Below, one piece after another: positions 17,425 to 26,359 of a stretch of DNA of 64,000 nt. Under the pieces are notes generated by a model. That model did no database searches. It was not told the DNA's origin and was given only the letters and a program-made list of their open reading frames with translations. Position 1 is the stretch's first letter. The number at the start of each line of letters is the position of its first letter. The translations under genes and the position numbers were made by a program. Origin of the DNA: Pelagimonas phthalicica (GTDB lineage: Bacteria > Pseudomonadota > Alphaproteobacteria > Rhodobacterales > Rhodobacteraceae); NCBI RefSeq assembly GCF_004364805.1, contig NZ_SOAP01000001.1, forward strand, positions 1,798,001 to 1,862,000, in the 5' to 3' direction.

Positions 17425-18123
17425 TTATGCCAGCTTGGACTCTGCCAGTTTGGCATAGAACGGCATGGCTTGCGCGACGAGCTTGGCAGCCTCGTCTTGT
17501 AGTTCCGGCAACGCCCCCTCGGCCCCGGCAAAGCCTGTGCTTTTATGCACCGACCCGTACCAATGCGCCGCCCAGACCCCGTCAAAATCGCGCGGGCCAG
17601 CTTGCCAGCTCAGCATCGCCGGGTCGAATTCCAGCCCGATCGCAATACATAATTTGCGCAACATTCCTTCGGGATCGCGGCGAATATCGGCGCTGTCGAT
17701 CACTGGGCCGGGGAAGCGTTCGAAAATCTCAAGCTGCTGTTGAAATCCGATATCCCAAAAACTCGGGTTTTCCCGCTTTGCTGCATAAGAGGCGATCACC
17801 CGCGCCGGGTGCCGGATCAGATGCACATTCACGCAATCCTCAGCCCAATCCAGCGGGGTATCCTCCATATGGATGCCCATATGTTTCATGTACCAATGTT
17901 CTTTCCCATCTGGCACAGGACCGGCGATTTGGGCTGAAACAGAGACGGAATCGGCATCATGCTGCGCAATAATCTCATCCCGCATCGGGTGATCTATTCC
18001 GGTGCGTTTGAGGTAGGCCGCATAAAACGGTTCATCCCAGGCGGCAAAGTCCGCCCGGTTGCCAAAGGCATACATCATCGCCGTCGACAGATTGCGCGGC
18101 CCGCTCCACATGGCGATTTTCAT
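17425..18123 (-). CDS. Sulfotransferase-family protein
   Basis: The 232-residue product starts MKIAMWSGPRNLSTAMMYAF, where SGPRNLSTAM is the PAPS 5'-phosphosulfate loop of the sulfotransferase fold. VHLIRHPARVIASYAAKR matches the 3'-phosphate-binding region. The acceptor substrate is unknown. The ATG at 18123 overlaps the aminotransferase stop by 4 bases (ATGA), so the two are translationally coupled; this supports the start over the longer frame from 18186. Homologues I know as neighbours of class IV aminotransferases suggest a shared pathway, which is undefined. Confidence 0.75.
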   Translation of the reverse strand: MKIAMWSGPRNLSTAMMYAFGNRADFAAWDEPFYAAYLKRTGIDHPMRDEIIAQHDADSVSVSAQIAGPVPDGKEHWYMKHMGIHMEDTPLDWAEDCVNVHLIRHPARVIASYAAKRENPSFWDIGFQQQLEIFERFPGPVIDSADIRRDPEGMLRKLCIAIGLEFDPAMLSWQAGPRDFDGVWAAHWYGSVHKSTGFAGAEGALPELQDEAAKLVAQAMPFYAKLAESKLA

Positions 18124-19016
18124 GACGTCACCAACTCTTTGTAGAGCGCGCGCAGACGCAAAGTGATTGGCCCAGCCTCTCCGCAACCGATCTGGCGCCC
18201 GTCAATCTCGCTCACTGGGGTTTGTGCGCCAAATGTACCGGTCAAAAACGCCTCATCCGCGCCGTAGGTATCGACCAGGCTATAGTTGCGTTCAAAAACC
18301 GGGATGTCATTGATACGGCACAGATCAATCACCTTCTGGCGGGTGATTCCGTTCATGCAATAATCTCCGGTGCTGGTCCAAACCGCCCCTTTGCGCACGA
18401 TGAAAAAGTTACAGGCATTCGTGGTGTTCACAAAACCATGCACGTCGAGCATCAGCGCCTCATCTGCACCGGCCTTTTCAGCGGCGATACAGGCAAGGAT
18501 GCAGTTGAGCTTGGAATGCGAGTTCAATTTCGGGTCTTGGGTCATCGGCAATCCGCGTTGATGCGGCACCGTCGCAAGGCGCAGCGGGCGCGGGATCGAG
18601 GGCTTGGAATGCTCCATGATGATCACAACGGTCGGTCCCTGTTGGCTGAGCGATGGATGCTGAAAGGGTCGCGTTTTGACCCCGCGCGTCACCATCAAAC
18701 GGGCATGGGCATCACTTTCCATCCCATTGGATTTACGTGTTTCTTCCAGCGCGGCAATCACCCCGTCCCGCTCCATCCCAATGTCGAGATCAATGGCTTT
18801 GGCGGCTTCAAACAGGCGGTCCATATGCTCATCCAGGAATGCCCAGCGCCCATTATAAAGCCGCAGCCCCTCCCAAACGCCGTCCCCCAGCATAAAGCCG
18901 GAATCGAACACGCTTACCATCGCCTCGGCGCGCGGCTTGAGCGTGCCATTCACCCATATCAACACGTTGTCATTGCGCGCATCTTCCTGCGCCTGATGTG
19001 TTGAAACCTCTGTCAT
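18120..19016 (-). CDS. Class IV PLP aminotransferase (BCAT/D-amino-acid aminotransferase-like)
   Basis: The 298-residue product has the class IV fold: WVNGTLKPRAEAMVSVFDSGFMLGDGVWEG at 21-50, LMVTRG at 107-112, the likely PLP lysine at 169 in NSHSKLN, and DEALMLDVHGFVNTTNACNFF at 185-205. Members make branched-chain or D-amino acids, or cleave aminodeoxychorismate. The glutamate usual in the G-x-V-x-E-G motif that contacts the PLP ring nitrogen is replaced by Thr198. ATG 19016 is preferred to a frame start at 19046 because residue 1 there begins a non-conserved tail. It is coupled to the sulfotransferase gene. Confidence 0.8.
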   Translation of the reverse strand: MTEVSTHQAQEDARNDNVLIWVNGTLKPRAEAMVSVFDSGFMLGDGVWEGLRLYNGRWAFLDEHMDRLFEAAKAIDLDIGMERDGVIAALEETRKSNGMESDAHARLMVTRGVKTRPFQHPSLSQQGPTVVIIMEHSKPSIPRPLRLATVPHQRGLPMTQDPKLNSHSKLNCILACIAAEKAGADEALMLDVHGFVNTTNACNFFIVRKGAVWTSTGDYCMNGITRQKVIDLCRINDIPVFERNYSLVDTYGADEAFLTGTFGAQTPVSEIDGRQIGCGEAGPITLRLRALYKELVTS

Positions 19017-19132
19017 TGCGGAATCCTTTATTGCCGACCACTTCACTGGTCTTCACCAAGCGGTGAGATCACATGACAGTGCATTGTTGGAGAGGTCAAC
19101 ATTGTGCAGTGTTGCCACAAAAGGAGATTGCC

Positions 19133-19783
19133 ATGCGTATGCTAACCCGTGCCCGCCCTATTGCTTTGATGCTGTTGATGTCCCTTGGTTTTGCGGCCCA
19201 GGGCTCTGACGCTTTGGCGGATGAGATCGTTGTTGCGGGGGGATGTTTCTGGTGCGTGGAATCAGATTTTGAATCCGTTCGCGGTGTCAAAGGCGCTGTC
19301 TCTGGCTATACCGGCGGCCATGTCGCCAACCCGACTTACAAGCAAGTCACGCGCGGTGGCAGCGGCCATTATGAAGCCGTGAAAATCACCTTTAACGCCT
19401 CGCAAGTCTCGCAACGCCAGCTCTACGATCTGTTTTTCCGCTCGGTAGACCCCACTGATGCAGGGGGTCAGTTCTGCGACCGAGGCGACAGCTATCGCAC
19501 CGCGATTTTCGTCTCTAACGATGCCCAAAAGCGCGATGCTGAGGCCGCGAAAAAGGCAGCATCCGCCGCCCTTGGACGCACGATTGTAACCCCAATCTTA
19601 CCTGCGGGCGCGTTTTTCGAGGCTGAGGGGTATCATCAGGATTATTACAAAGGCACCAAACGCGTGCTGACCCGTTTTGGCCCGATTAAACAGAAAGACG
19701 CCTATAAGAAGTACCGCAACGCCTGTGGTCGCGATCAGCGCGTCAAAGAGCTGTGGGGTTCTGAGGCCGCCTTTGCGAAATAG
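19133..19783 (+). CDS. msrA: Peptide methionine sulfoxide reductase A, exported
   Basis: The 216-residue product has a signal peptide ([23 protein letters not shown], cleavage near ALA-DE), then AGGCFWCVE with the catalytic Cys38, [39 protein letters not shown] and EGYHQDYY. It reduces methionine S-sulfoxide; the signal peptide places it in the periplasm, unlike the usual cytosolic MsrA. AAGGAG before ATG 19133 decides the start. Confidence 0.92.
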   Translation: MRMLTRARPIALMLLMSLGFAAQGSDALADEIVVAGGCFWCVESDFESVRGVKGAVSGYTGGHVANPTYKQVTRGGSGHYEAVKITFNASQVSQRQLYDLFFRSVDPTDAGGQFCDRGDSYRTAIFVSNDAQKRDAEAAKKAASAALGRTIVTPILPAGAFFEAEGYHQDYYKGTKRVLTRFGPIKQKDAYKKYRNACGRDQRVKELWGSEAAFAK

Positions 19784-19790
19784 AGACTAA

Positions 19791-20657
19791 CTAGGCAGGA
19801 AAGGCCGTATCAACCTCAGCCTTGGTTGGGATCACATCCGCCGCACCAAGGCGTGTCACCATGACGGCCCCGGCCTTGCCCGCCAGTTCAATCGCGGCGT
19901 CAACCGACATGCCTTGATCCAAACCGGCGATCAGATAGCCAGTAAACGTGTCCCCAGCCCCGGTTGTGTCAACCGGGGTTACCTTTTGTGCAGGGAACTC
20001 CCTGCTCTCAGTGCCCGAGATCCAGCGACACCCTTTGGCACCCAATGTGACGATCACATCTTTCAGGCCAAGTTCAGTCAAGGATTTGCCCAGCGCCTCG
20101 GTCAGCTGCTGCGCCTCAACTTCGTTCAAGACCAGCATATCAGTAACCGGCAAAATCGCCTCAACAGCCTCGGCCGAAAACGGCGCCGCCGCATAGATGA
20201 CTTTCAGCCCTTTGGACTTGGCCAATTGCGCTGCTTCGACCTGACCATTGGTTTCGTTTTGCGTGACGAACAACTCGCCAGGCTTGGCCTCGGCCAAGGC
20301 CGCCTGAACCGAACCCATCGACACATGGCGATTTGCGCCGGGATAGAGAACAATTGCATTCTCGCCCGCGTCATCGACATTGATGATCGCATGGCCGGTG
20401 GGTTGTGAAATATGAACGTGGTCCGTATCGACACCGCTCGCGCGCAGGCGATCCAGTGCCCAATCGCCATCCTCACCCACGGAACCGATATGAACGCATG
20501 GGGATCCAGCGCGCTGAACGGCAACCGACATATTCGCACCTTTGCCACCCAGGCCCTTGGTCACGTCAGAAGAGGCCAGGGTTTCACCCGGTCCCGGCAG
20601 ATGCGGCACACGGTAGACATTGTCGATATTGATCGAGCCCAGATTATACACGGTCAT
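19791..20657 (-). CDS. rbsK: Ribokinase (PfkB family)
   Basis: The 288-residue product has both PfkB signatures: GLGGKGANMSVAVQRAG near residues 36-52 and DTTGAGDTFTGYLIAG near 229-244, where the Asp of GAGD is the catalytic base. The N-terminus NLGSINIDNVYRVPHLPGPGETL is typical of ribokinases. It phosphorylates ribose or a similar sugar or nucleoside. No ribose transporter is adjacent, so substrate assignment is by family only. Confidence 0.82.
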   Translation of the reverse strand: MTVYNLGSINIDNVYRVPHLPGPGETLASSDVTKGLGGKGANMSVAVQRAGSPCVHIGSVGEDGDWALDRLRASGVDTDHVHISQPTGHAIINVDDAGENAIVLYPGANRHVSMGSVQAALAEAKPGELFVTQNETNGQVEAAQLAKSKGLKVIYAAAPFSAEAVEAILPVTDMLVLNEVEAQQLTEALGKSLTELGLKDVIVTLGAKGCRWISGTESREFPAQKVTPVDTTGAGDTFTGYLIAGLDQGMSVDAAIELAGKAGAVMVTRLGAADVIPTKAEVDTAFPA

Positions 20658-20717
20658 GGCTGCCCCCTCTTGTTCAGAAGGGGCATCGTGGAAGAAACCA
20701 CAACCATGTGCAAGTGT

Positions 20718-22973
20718 TTAACCGACCTTGCAGGCAGCCAGGACAGCCATGTTCAGGATGTCATTCGCGGTCATATTGGTCGAACAGATCTGGATCGACT
20801 TTTCGACCCCGGCCAAGATCGGGCCAATCACGGTCGCGCCAGCCATTTCCTGCATCAACTTGGTCGAGATCGAGGCCGAGTGACGCGCTGGAACAACCAG
20901 AATGTTTGCCGTGCCAGACAGGCGTTGGAACGGGTAGGCCTCTTGCGCCTGCACGTTCAACGCCACATCGACGGTCATCTCGCCTTCATATTCGAAATCA
21001 ACGCCGCGTTGGTCCAAGACGGCCGGTGCCAGGTGCATTTTCTCGGCCCGTTCGGAAACCGGATAGCCAAAGGTCGAAAAGCTGACAAAGGCCACACGTG
21101 GGTCAAGGCCCAGATGCTTGGCCACATCCGCGGCACGCTCGGCAATATTGGCCAGATCGTTTTCATCAGGCCATTCATGAACCAGCGTATCCGAGATCAG
21201 AACGATCCGCCCCTTGTGCAGCAGCGCAGTCACACCTGCCGCGCCGTGTTCGGCATCCGCGTCAAAGACATGGTTGATCAACTGCATCACATGCGCCGAT
21301 TTGCGCGTGGCACCGGTGATCAACCCATCACCATGGCCATGCGCCAGCATGAGCGAGGCAAAGACATGACGATCCCGTGCCGCCATGCGGTGAATATCAG
21401 AGCGATCAAAGCCTTTGCGCTGCAGGCGGTCATACAGGAAATCTTTGTAAGCCTGCAGGTGCGGGGTGTTCTTGGCGTTGACGACTTCCAGCTCGCGCAC
21501 AGCATCGGCAAGACCGGCATCTTCGAGCTTTTTCTTCACATCGTCTTCGCGACCAACAACCAAAGCTTTGCCAAGGCCGGAACGCTGATACATCACCGCC
21601 GCCCGTAAAACGCGTGGATCATCACCTTCTGCAAAGATCATCCGGGCCTGAGCTGCGCGGGCGCGGGTGTTGATCGAGCGCAGGATCGACGCGGTTGGAT
21701 CCATGCGTGATTTCAGGCCCTCTTCGTACCCATCCATATCAATGATCGGGCGCCGTGCGGCACCGGTTTCCATGCCTGCACGGGCAACGGCAGGCGGAAT
21801 GCGGTGAATTAGTCTCGGATCAAAGGGTGTTGGGATGATATAATCGCGACCAAAAGTCAGGCTCTTGCCATAGGCCAGCGCCACCTCGTCCGGCACATCC
21901 TCGCGCGCGAGATCGGCCAGCGCCTGGGCGCAGGCGATCTTCATCTCATCATTGATGGCGCGCGCATGGATGTCGAGCGCGCCACGGAACAGGTAGGGAA
22001 AGCCCAACACGTTATTGACTTGGTTCGGGTAGTCGCTGCGCCCGGTGGCAACAATGGCGTCAACGCGTACCTCATGCGCCTCTTCCGGAGTGATCTCCGG
22101 ATCGGGGTTGGCCATGGCAAAGATCACCGGGTTGTCGCCCATCGCTTTGACCATCTCTTGGGTGACGGCCCCTTTGGCAGACACGCCAAGGAACACGTCA
22201 GCACCCACCATCGCCTCTTCGAGTGTGCGGTGTTCGGTAGACACGGCATGGGCCGATTTCCACTGGTTCATACCCTCGGTACGACCCTGATAAATCACTC
22301 CTTTGGTGTCGCACACGATGCAGTTTTCGTGCCGCGCACCCATGGATTTCAACAGTTCAATACAAGCGATCCCCGCCGCCCCGGCACCGTTCAGGACGAT
22401 TTTAACGTCTTCGATCTTTTTGCCCGAGATCTTAAGCGCATTGATCAGGCCCGCCGCACAAATCACCGCCGTCCCGTGCTGGTCGTCGTGGAAGACAGGA
22501 ATGTCCATTTCCTCTTTCAGACGCTGTTCGATGATAAAGCATTCCGGCGCTTTGATATCTTCAAGGTTAATGCCGCCAAAGGTCGGCCCCATCAGCCTAA
22601 CCGCTTTGCAGAACTCATCCGGGTCTTCGGTGTCCAACTCGATATCGATCGAGTTCACATCGGCAAAACGTTTGAAGAGCACGGATTTGCCCTCCATCAC
22701 CGGTTTGCCGCCCAGCGCGCCAAGATTGCCGAGCCCCAAAACCGCGGTGCCGTTCGAGATCACAGCCACAAGGTTGCCCTTGTTGGTATAGTCATAGGCG
22801 GCTTCGGGATTGGCGGCGATCTCTTCACATGGCACGGCCACGCCCGGGGAATAAGCCAGCGACAGGTCGCGCTGCGTTGTCATTGGGACAGTGGCCTGAA
22901 CCTCCCATTTGCCGGGGGTCGGATCAATGTGAAAGGCCAGGGCCTCTTCGCGTGTAAACTTGGGTTTGGACAT
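20718..22973 (-). CDS. maeB: NADP-dependent malic enzyme with phosphotransacetylase-like C-terminus
   Basis: The 751-residue product has the two-part layout of alphaproteobacterial malic enzymes. A catalytic half (about 1-410) includes SLAYSPGVAVPC, DEFCKAVRLMGPTFGGINLEDIKAPECF, FHDDQHGTA and the Rossmann GAGAAGIA. A C-terminal half (about 430-751) resembles phosphate acetyltransferase and is usually regulatory. It oxidatively decarboxylates malate to pyruvate. ATG 22973 begins the conserved MSKPKFTREEALAFH; the frame is open to 23015. It is divergent from mutS. Confidence 0.93.
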   Translation of the reverse strand: MSKPKFTREEALAFHIDPTPGKWEVQATVPMTTQRDLSLAYSPGVAVPCEEIAANPEAAYDYTNKGNLVAVISNGTAVLGLGNLGALGGKPVMEGKSVLFKRFADVNSIDIELDTEDPDEFCKAVRLMGPTFGGINLEDIKAPECFIIEQRLKEEMDIPVFHDDQHGTAVICAAGLINALKISGKKIEDVKIVLNGAGAAGIACIELLKSMGARHENCIVCDTKGVIYQGRTEGMNQWKSAHAVSTEHRTLEEAMVGADVFLGVSAKGAVTQEMVKAMGDNPVIFAMANPDPEITPEEAHEVRVDAIVATGRSDYPNQVNNVLGFPYLFRGALDIHARAINDEMKIACAQALADLAREDVPDEVALAYGKSLTFGRDYIIPTPFDPRLIHRIPPAVARAGMETGAARRPIIDMDGYEEGLKSRMDPTASILRSINTRARAAQARMIFAEGDDPRVLRAAVMYQRSGLGKALVVGREDDVKKKLEDAGLADAVRELEVVNAKNTPHLQAYKDFLYDRLQRKGFDRSDIHRMAARDRHVFASLMLAHGHGDGLITGATRKSAHVMQLINHVFDADAEHGAAGVTALLHKGRIVLISDTLVHEWPDENDLANIAERAADVAKHLGLDPRVAFVSFSTFGYPVSERAEKMHLAPAVLDQRGVDFEYEGEMTVDVALNVQAQEAYPFQRLSGTANILVVPARHSASISTKLMQEMAGATVIGPILAGVEKSIQICSTNMTANDILNMAVLAACKVG

Positions 22974-23079
22974 TTGTTCTTGCTGTATCTCTGGCCGTAT
23001 CGTGGACCGTCTCAATTTGCGGGTTTTACCCGGGACTCACACAGCTTAATGTCACGCCAGAACGGCGAGGGAAAGTGGT

Positions 23080-25737
23080 GTGAGCGCTAACAAAGGCAAT
23101 AAAAATACCGTAACGCCCATGATGGCGCAATATTTGGAAATCAAAGCACAGCATCCCGACGCTTTGTTATTCTATCGCATGGGTGATTTTTACGAATTGT
23201 TCTTTGACGATGCCGTGGCGGCCTCTGAGGCGCTCGACATCGCTTTGACCAAACGTGGAAAACACAATGGCGAGGACATCGCCATGTGCGGCGTTCCTCA
23301 CCACGCGGCCGAAGGGTATTTCCTCACCCTGATCCGCAAAGGGTTCCGTGTTGCCGTTGGCGAACAGATGGAAACCCCTGATGAGGCCAAGAAACGCGGG
23401 TACAAGGCGGTGGTGCGTCGCGAGGTTGTGCGCCTGGTCACGCCGGGAACGTTGACCGAAGACTCGCTACTACAAGCCCGTCACCACAATTTTCTTGCCG
23501 CTTTGGGCAAGGTTAGAGACGAATTTGCCCTGTCTTGGGCCGATATCTCGACCGGTGCGTTTCACGTGATGCCTGTTGGTCAAGCCCGGATCGGGGCCGA
23601 ATTGGCGCGCCTGGGGCCGTCCGAGTTGTTGATTTCGGAAGGCGTGGATGAAGAGCTGCGCGAGGTTCTGGTAGAAATTGGCGTTGAAACCAGCATCCTT
23701 GGCAATGCTTCCTTTGATAGCACGGCAGCGGAAACCCGGTTGTGTGGGATCTTTTCAGTCTCTACTCTGGCCGGTTTCGGCAATTTCACCCGTGCCGAGC
23801 TTAGCGCGATGGGTGCGCTGGCCGATTATCTCGACATCACGCAAAAGGGCCGTATGCCGATGCTGCGCGCCCCACGCCAAGAGGCCGTGTCGCGGTTGAT
23901 GTCGATTGACGCCGCCACCCGGCGCAATTTGGAACTGACCCGGAGCATGCAGGGCGGCAAGGCGGACTCCCTGTTGTCCGTAATCGACATGACCGTCACC
24001 GCCGCTGGCGCGCGCCTGCTGGAACGCCGCGTTTCGTCTCCATCGCGTGAGATCCCCGTGATCCATGGGCGCCTTGAGGCTGTGCGTTGGGGTCTGGAAT
24101 CTGGTGTAACCGACAGTGTTAGAGACACATTGCGCCAAGTTCCCGATCTTGATCGCGCTCTGTCTCGATTGGCCCTGGATCGTGGCGGCCCACGCGATTT
24201 GGCCAATATTCGAAACGGGATTGCTCAGGCTGAGGCTATTTCGGATCGCCTTGAAGCTGTCGACTTGCCCGAATTGCTACAAACAAGCCTTGAGGCGTTG
24301 CGCGGACAAGACCCCCTGTTGGATCAGCTTGAGGAGTCTTTGATAGCCGAACCCCCGCTTTTGGCGCGGGATGGCGGGTTTATCGCGCCCGGTTTTAACC
24401 CAGACTTGGATGAAGCACGGCAATTGCGAGACGAAGGGCGCGGGGTGATTGCCGGTCTGCAATCAAAGTATTCGGACCTGACGGGTGTCACATCACTAAA
24501 AATCAAACATAACAACGTCTTGGGGTATTTTGTTGAGACGACGGCCACCCACGCCGAAAAAATGCTGTCCGCGCCGTTGTCCGAAACCTTTATCCACCGT
24601 CAGACAACCGCCAACCAGGTGCGTTTCACAACCGTTGAACTGACGGAGCTGGAGACGCGTATCCTGAACGCCGGGGCCGAGGCGTTGGCCATTGAAAAGC
24701 GTCTCTATGAAAGCCTGAAAGGCGCAATTCTGGATCAGGCCCCTGCCCTATCCGAGATGGCCTTTGCCTTGGCAGAGTTTGATCTTTCGCTTGGATTGGC
24801 AGAACTCGCCCGCCAACGGGATTGGTGCATGCCAAAGGTGGACGACAGCCGCGCCTTTGAGATCGAGGCCGGGCGCCATCCGGTTGTTGAGGCGGCACTC
24901 AAATCATCCGGCGAGGTTTTCATCGCCAATGATTGCGCCTTGAATGCCGAGGGTGACAAAGCATCAGTGACTTTGCTGACCGGCCCGAACATGGCGGGTA
25001 AATCGACCTATCTGCGCCAGAACGCACTTATCGCGATTCTCGCGCAGATGGGCAGCTATGTCCCCGCCCGGTCGGCACACATTGGCATCGTTAGTCAAGT
25101 ATTCTCGCGCGTTGGCGCATCGGATGATCTGGCCCGCGGGCGGTCAACCTTTATGGTTGAGATGGTGGAAACCGCGGCGATCCTCAATCAGGCGGATGAA
25201 CGCGCCCTGGTTATCTTGGACGAGATCGGGCGCGGTACGGCGACCTATGATGGTTTGTCAATTGCCTGGGCCACTCTTGAACATCTGCATGAAGAAAACC
25301 GCGTAAGGGGCCTGTTTGCCACGCATTATCACGAAATGACCGCCTTGGCGGGCAAGCTGCCAGGGGTCAAAAACGCCACCGTCGCGGTCAAGGAATGGGA
25401 AGGCGAAGTGATCTTTCTGCACGAAGTCCGGGATGGCGCGGCGGATCGCTCCTATGGCGTACAGGTCGCGCAATTGGCCGGATTACCTACGGCGGTGATC
25501 AAACGAGCAAGAACCGTGTTGGAAGCTTTGGAAGAAGGGGAACGTGGCCGTACGTCGCCCAAGGCGCTGATTGACGATCTGCCCTTGTTCGCTGTTGCTG
25601 CGCAACCAGAGCCGAAACCGGTTCAATCTGGGCCGTCGGAGATCGAGGACCGGGTTGCAGACCTGTTGCCGGATGAAATGACCCCCCGCGATGCGTTGCA
25701 GGCCATCTATGATCTCAAGGCTTTGTTGAAGAAGTGA
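23080..25737 (+). CDS. mutS: DNA mismatch repair protein MutS
   Basis: The 885-residue product has the mismatch-binding N-terminal domain with MGDFYELFFDDA (Phe-x-Glu motif), a clamp/lever region, and an ATPase with Walker A GPNMAGKST, Walker B VILDEIGRGT and THYHEM. It recognises mispaired bases. The start is GTG at 23080 with GAGGGAAAG upstream; an internal ATG pair at residues 14-15 is a weaker alternative. The length fits the family. Confidence 0.96.
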   Translation: MSANKGNKNTVTPMMAQYLEIKAQHPDALLFYRMGDFYELFFDDAVAASEALDIALTKRGKHNGEDIAMCGVPHHAAEGYFLTLIRKGFRVAVGEQMETPDEAKKRGYKAVVRREVVRLVTPGTLTEDSLLQARHHNFLAALGKVRDEFALSWADISTGAFHVMPVGQARIGAELARLGPSELLISEGVDEELREVLVEIGVETSILGNASFDSTAAETRLCGIFSVSTLAGFGNFTRAELSAMGALADYLDITQKGRMPMLRAPRQEAVSRLMSIDAATRRNLELTRSMQGGKADSLLSVIDMTVTAAGARLLERRVSSPSREIPVIHGRLEAVRWGLESGVTDSVRDTLRQVPDLDRALSRLALDRGGPRDLANIRNGIAQAEAISDRLEAVDLPELLQTSLEALRGQDPLLDQLEESLIAEPPLLARDGGFIAPGFNPDLDEARQLRDEGRGVIAGLQSKYSDLTGVTSLKIKHNNVLGYFVETTATHAEKMLSAPLSETFIHRQTTANQVRFTTVELTELETRILNAGAEALAIEKRLYESLKGAILDQAPALSEMAFALAEFDLSLGLAELARQRDWCMPKVDDSRAFEIEAGRHPVVEAALKSSGEVFIANDCALNAEGDKASVTLLTGPNMAGKSTYLRQNALIAILAQMGSYVPARSAHIGIVSQVFSRVGASDDLARGRSTFMVEMVETAAILNQADERALVILDEIGRGTATYDGLSIAWATLEHLHEENRVRGLFATHYHEMTALAGKLPGVKNATVAVKEWEGEVIFLHEVRDGAADRSYGVQVAQLAGLPTAVIKRARTVLEALEEGERGRTSPKALIDDLPLFAVAAQPEPKPVQSGPSEIEDRVADLLPDEMTPRDALQAIYDLKALLKK

Positions 25738-25746
25738 GGAATGAGG

Positions 25747-25773
25747 TAAGGTGGGGTTTAACCCCACCCTACG
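25747..25773. terminator. Palindromic hairpin after mutS
   Basis: GGTGGGGT (25750-25757) pairs with ACCCCACC (25761-25768) around TTA, with a further outer GTA/TAC pairing. It lies between convergent mutS and grpE and may serve both. Short GGTGGGG...CCCCACC palindromes of this kind are often found between genes in this family, so it may be a dispersed element rather than a dedicated terminator. Confidence 0.5.
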
Positions 25774-25786
25774 GCATTTCGCAGGC

Positions 25787-26350
25787 TCAGCTTGCGGGCA
25801 TCGAGCTTACGCCAACCTGCGCGGCGCGCAGAAGGCGGTCATGCAGCATAAAGCCCTCGGCGGAGACCTGAATGATGTCACCCGCTGTGGTGCCTGGCAG
25901 CGGCGCTTCGAACATGGCCTCGTGCTGCTGTGGATCAAAGCGATCACCAACCTCTGGCGTGATGCGCTGAACGCCGTGACGCTCAAACACGTTCAGCAAC
26001 TCTTTGAGTGTAAGTTCCACACCTTCGACCAAAGCCGCTGATGCCTCGCCCTCGGCCTCTTTGGCAGCTGTCAGGGCGCGGTTCAGGTTGTCATAGACCG
26101 GCAACAGGTCGCGCGCGATACGGGTGCCGCCATACATGTTGGCTTCGCGGCGATCTTTGTCCGCGCGTTTGCGCGCGTTTTCCGCATCCGCCAAGGCCCG
26201 CATGAAACGGTCTTTGTATTCATCACGCTCGGCAACCACCTGCTCGACTGCCATCGCGACCTCGTCAATCTCTTCGGTCTCGAACGCAGTTTCCTGAGCT
26301 TCGGCCTCGTCGATATCGTCGAGGAAATCTTCGTTGTTCTGATCAGCCAT
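25787..26350 (-). CDS. grpE: Nucleotide exchange factor GrpE
   Basis: The 187-residue product has an acidic N-terminus, a long helix (VAERDEYKDRFMRALADAENARKRADKDRREA, about 38-70) and a C-terminal beta domain with VFERHGVQRITPEVGDRFDPQQHEAM, the GrpE signature. It swaps ADP for ATP on DnaK. It lies 9 bases after hrcA on the same strand and is surely cotranscribed with it; dnaK/dnaJ are not in the window. Confidence 0.93.
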   Translation of the reverse strand: MADQNNEDFLDDIDEAEAQETAFETEEIDEVAMAVEQVVAERDEYKDRFMRALADAENARKRADKDRREANMYGGTRIARDLLPVYDNLNRALTAAKEAEGEASAALVEGVELTLKELLNVFERHGVQRITPEVGDRFDPQQHEAMFEAPLPGTTAGDIIQVSAEGFMLHDRLLRAAQVGVSSMPAS

Positions 26351-26359
26351 TCTCTACCT

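Noticed and set aside
20412-21608. 398-codon plus-strand open frame
   Set aside because: It lies antisense across rbsK and maeB, has no domain-like sequence, and mirrors the codon bias of the real genes.
21966-23090. 374-codon plus-strand open frame
   Set aside because: It is antisense to maeB and rich in His/Arg/Phe, the usual sign of a shadow frame in GC-rich DNA.
23558-23573. CGTTTCACGTGATGCC in mutS as a fourth parS
   Set aside because: It has the CACGTG core and left arm but four mismatches to TGTTTCACGTGAAACA, mostly in the right arm, so ParB binding is unlikely.
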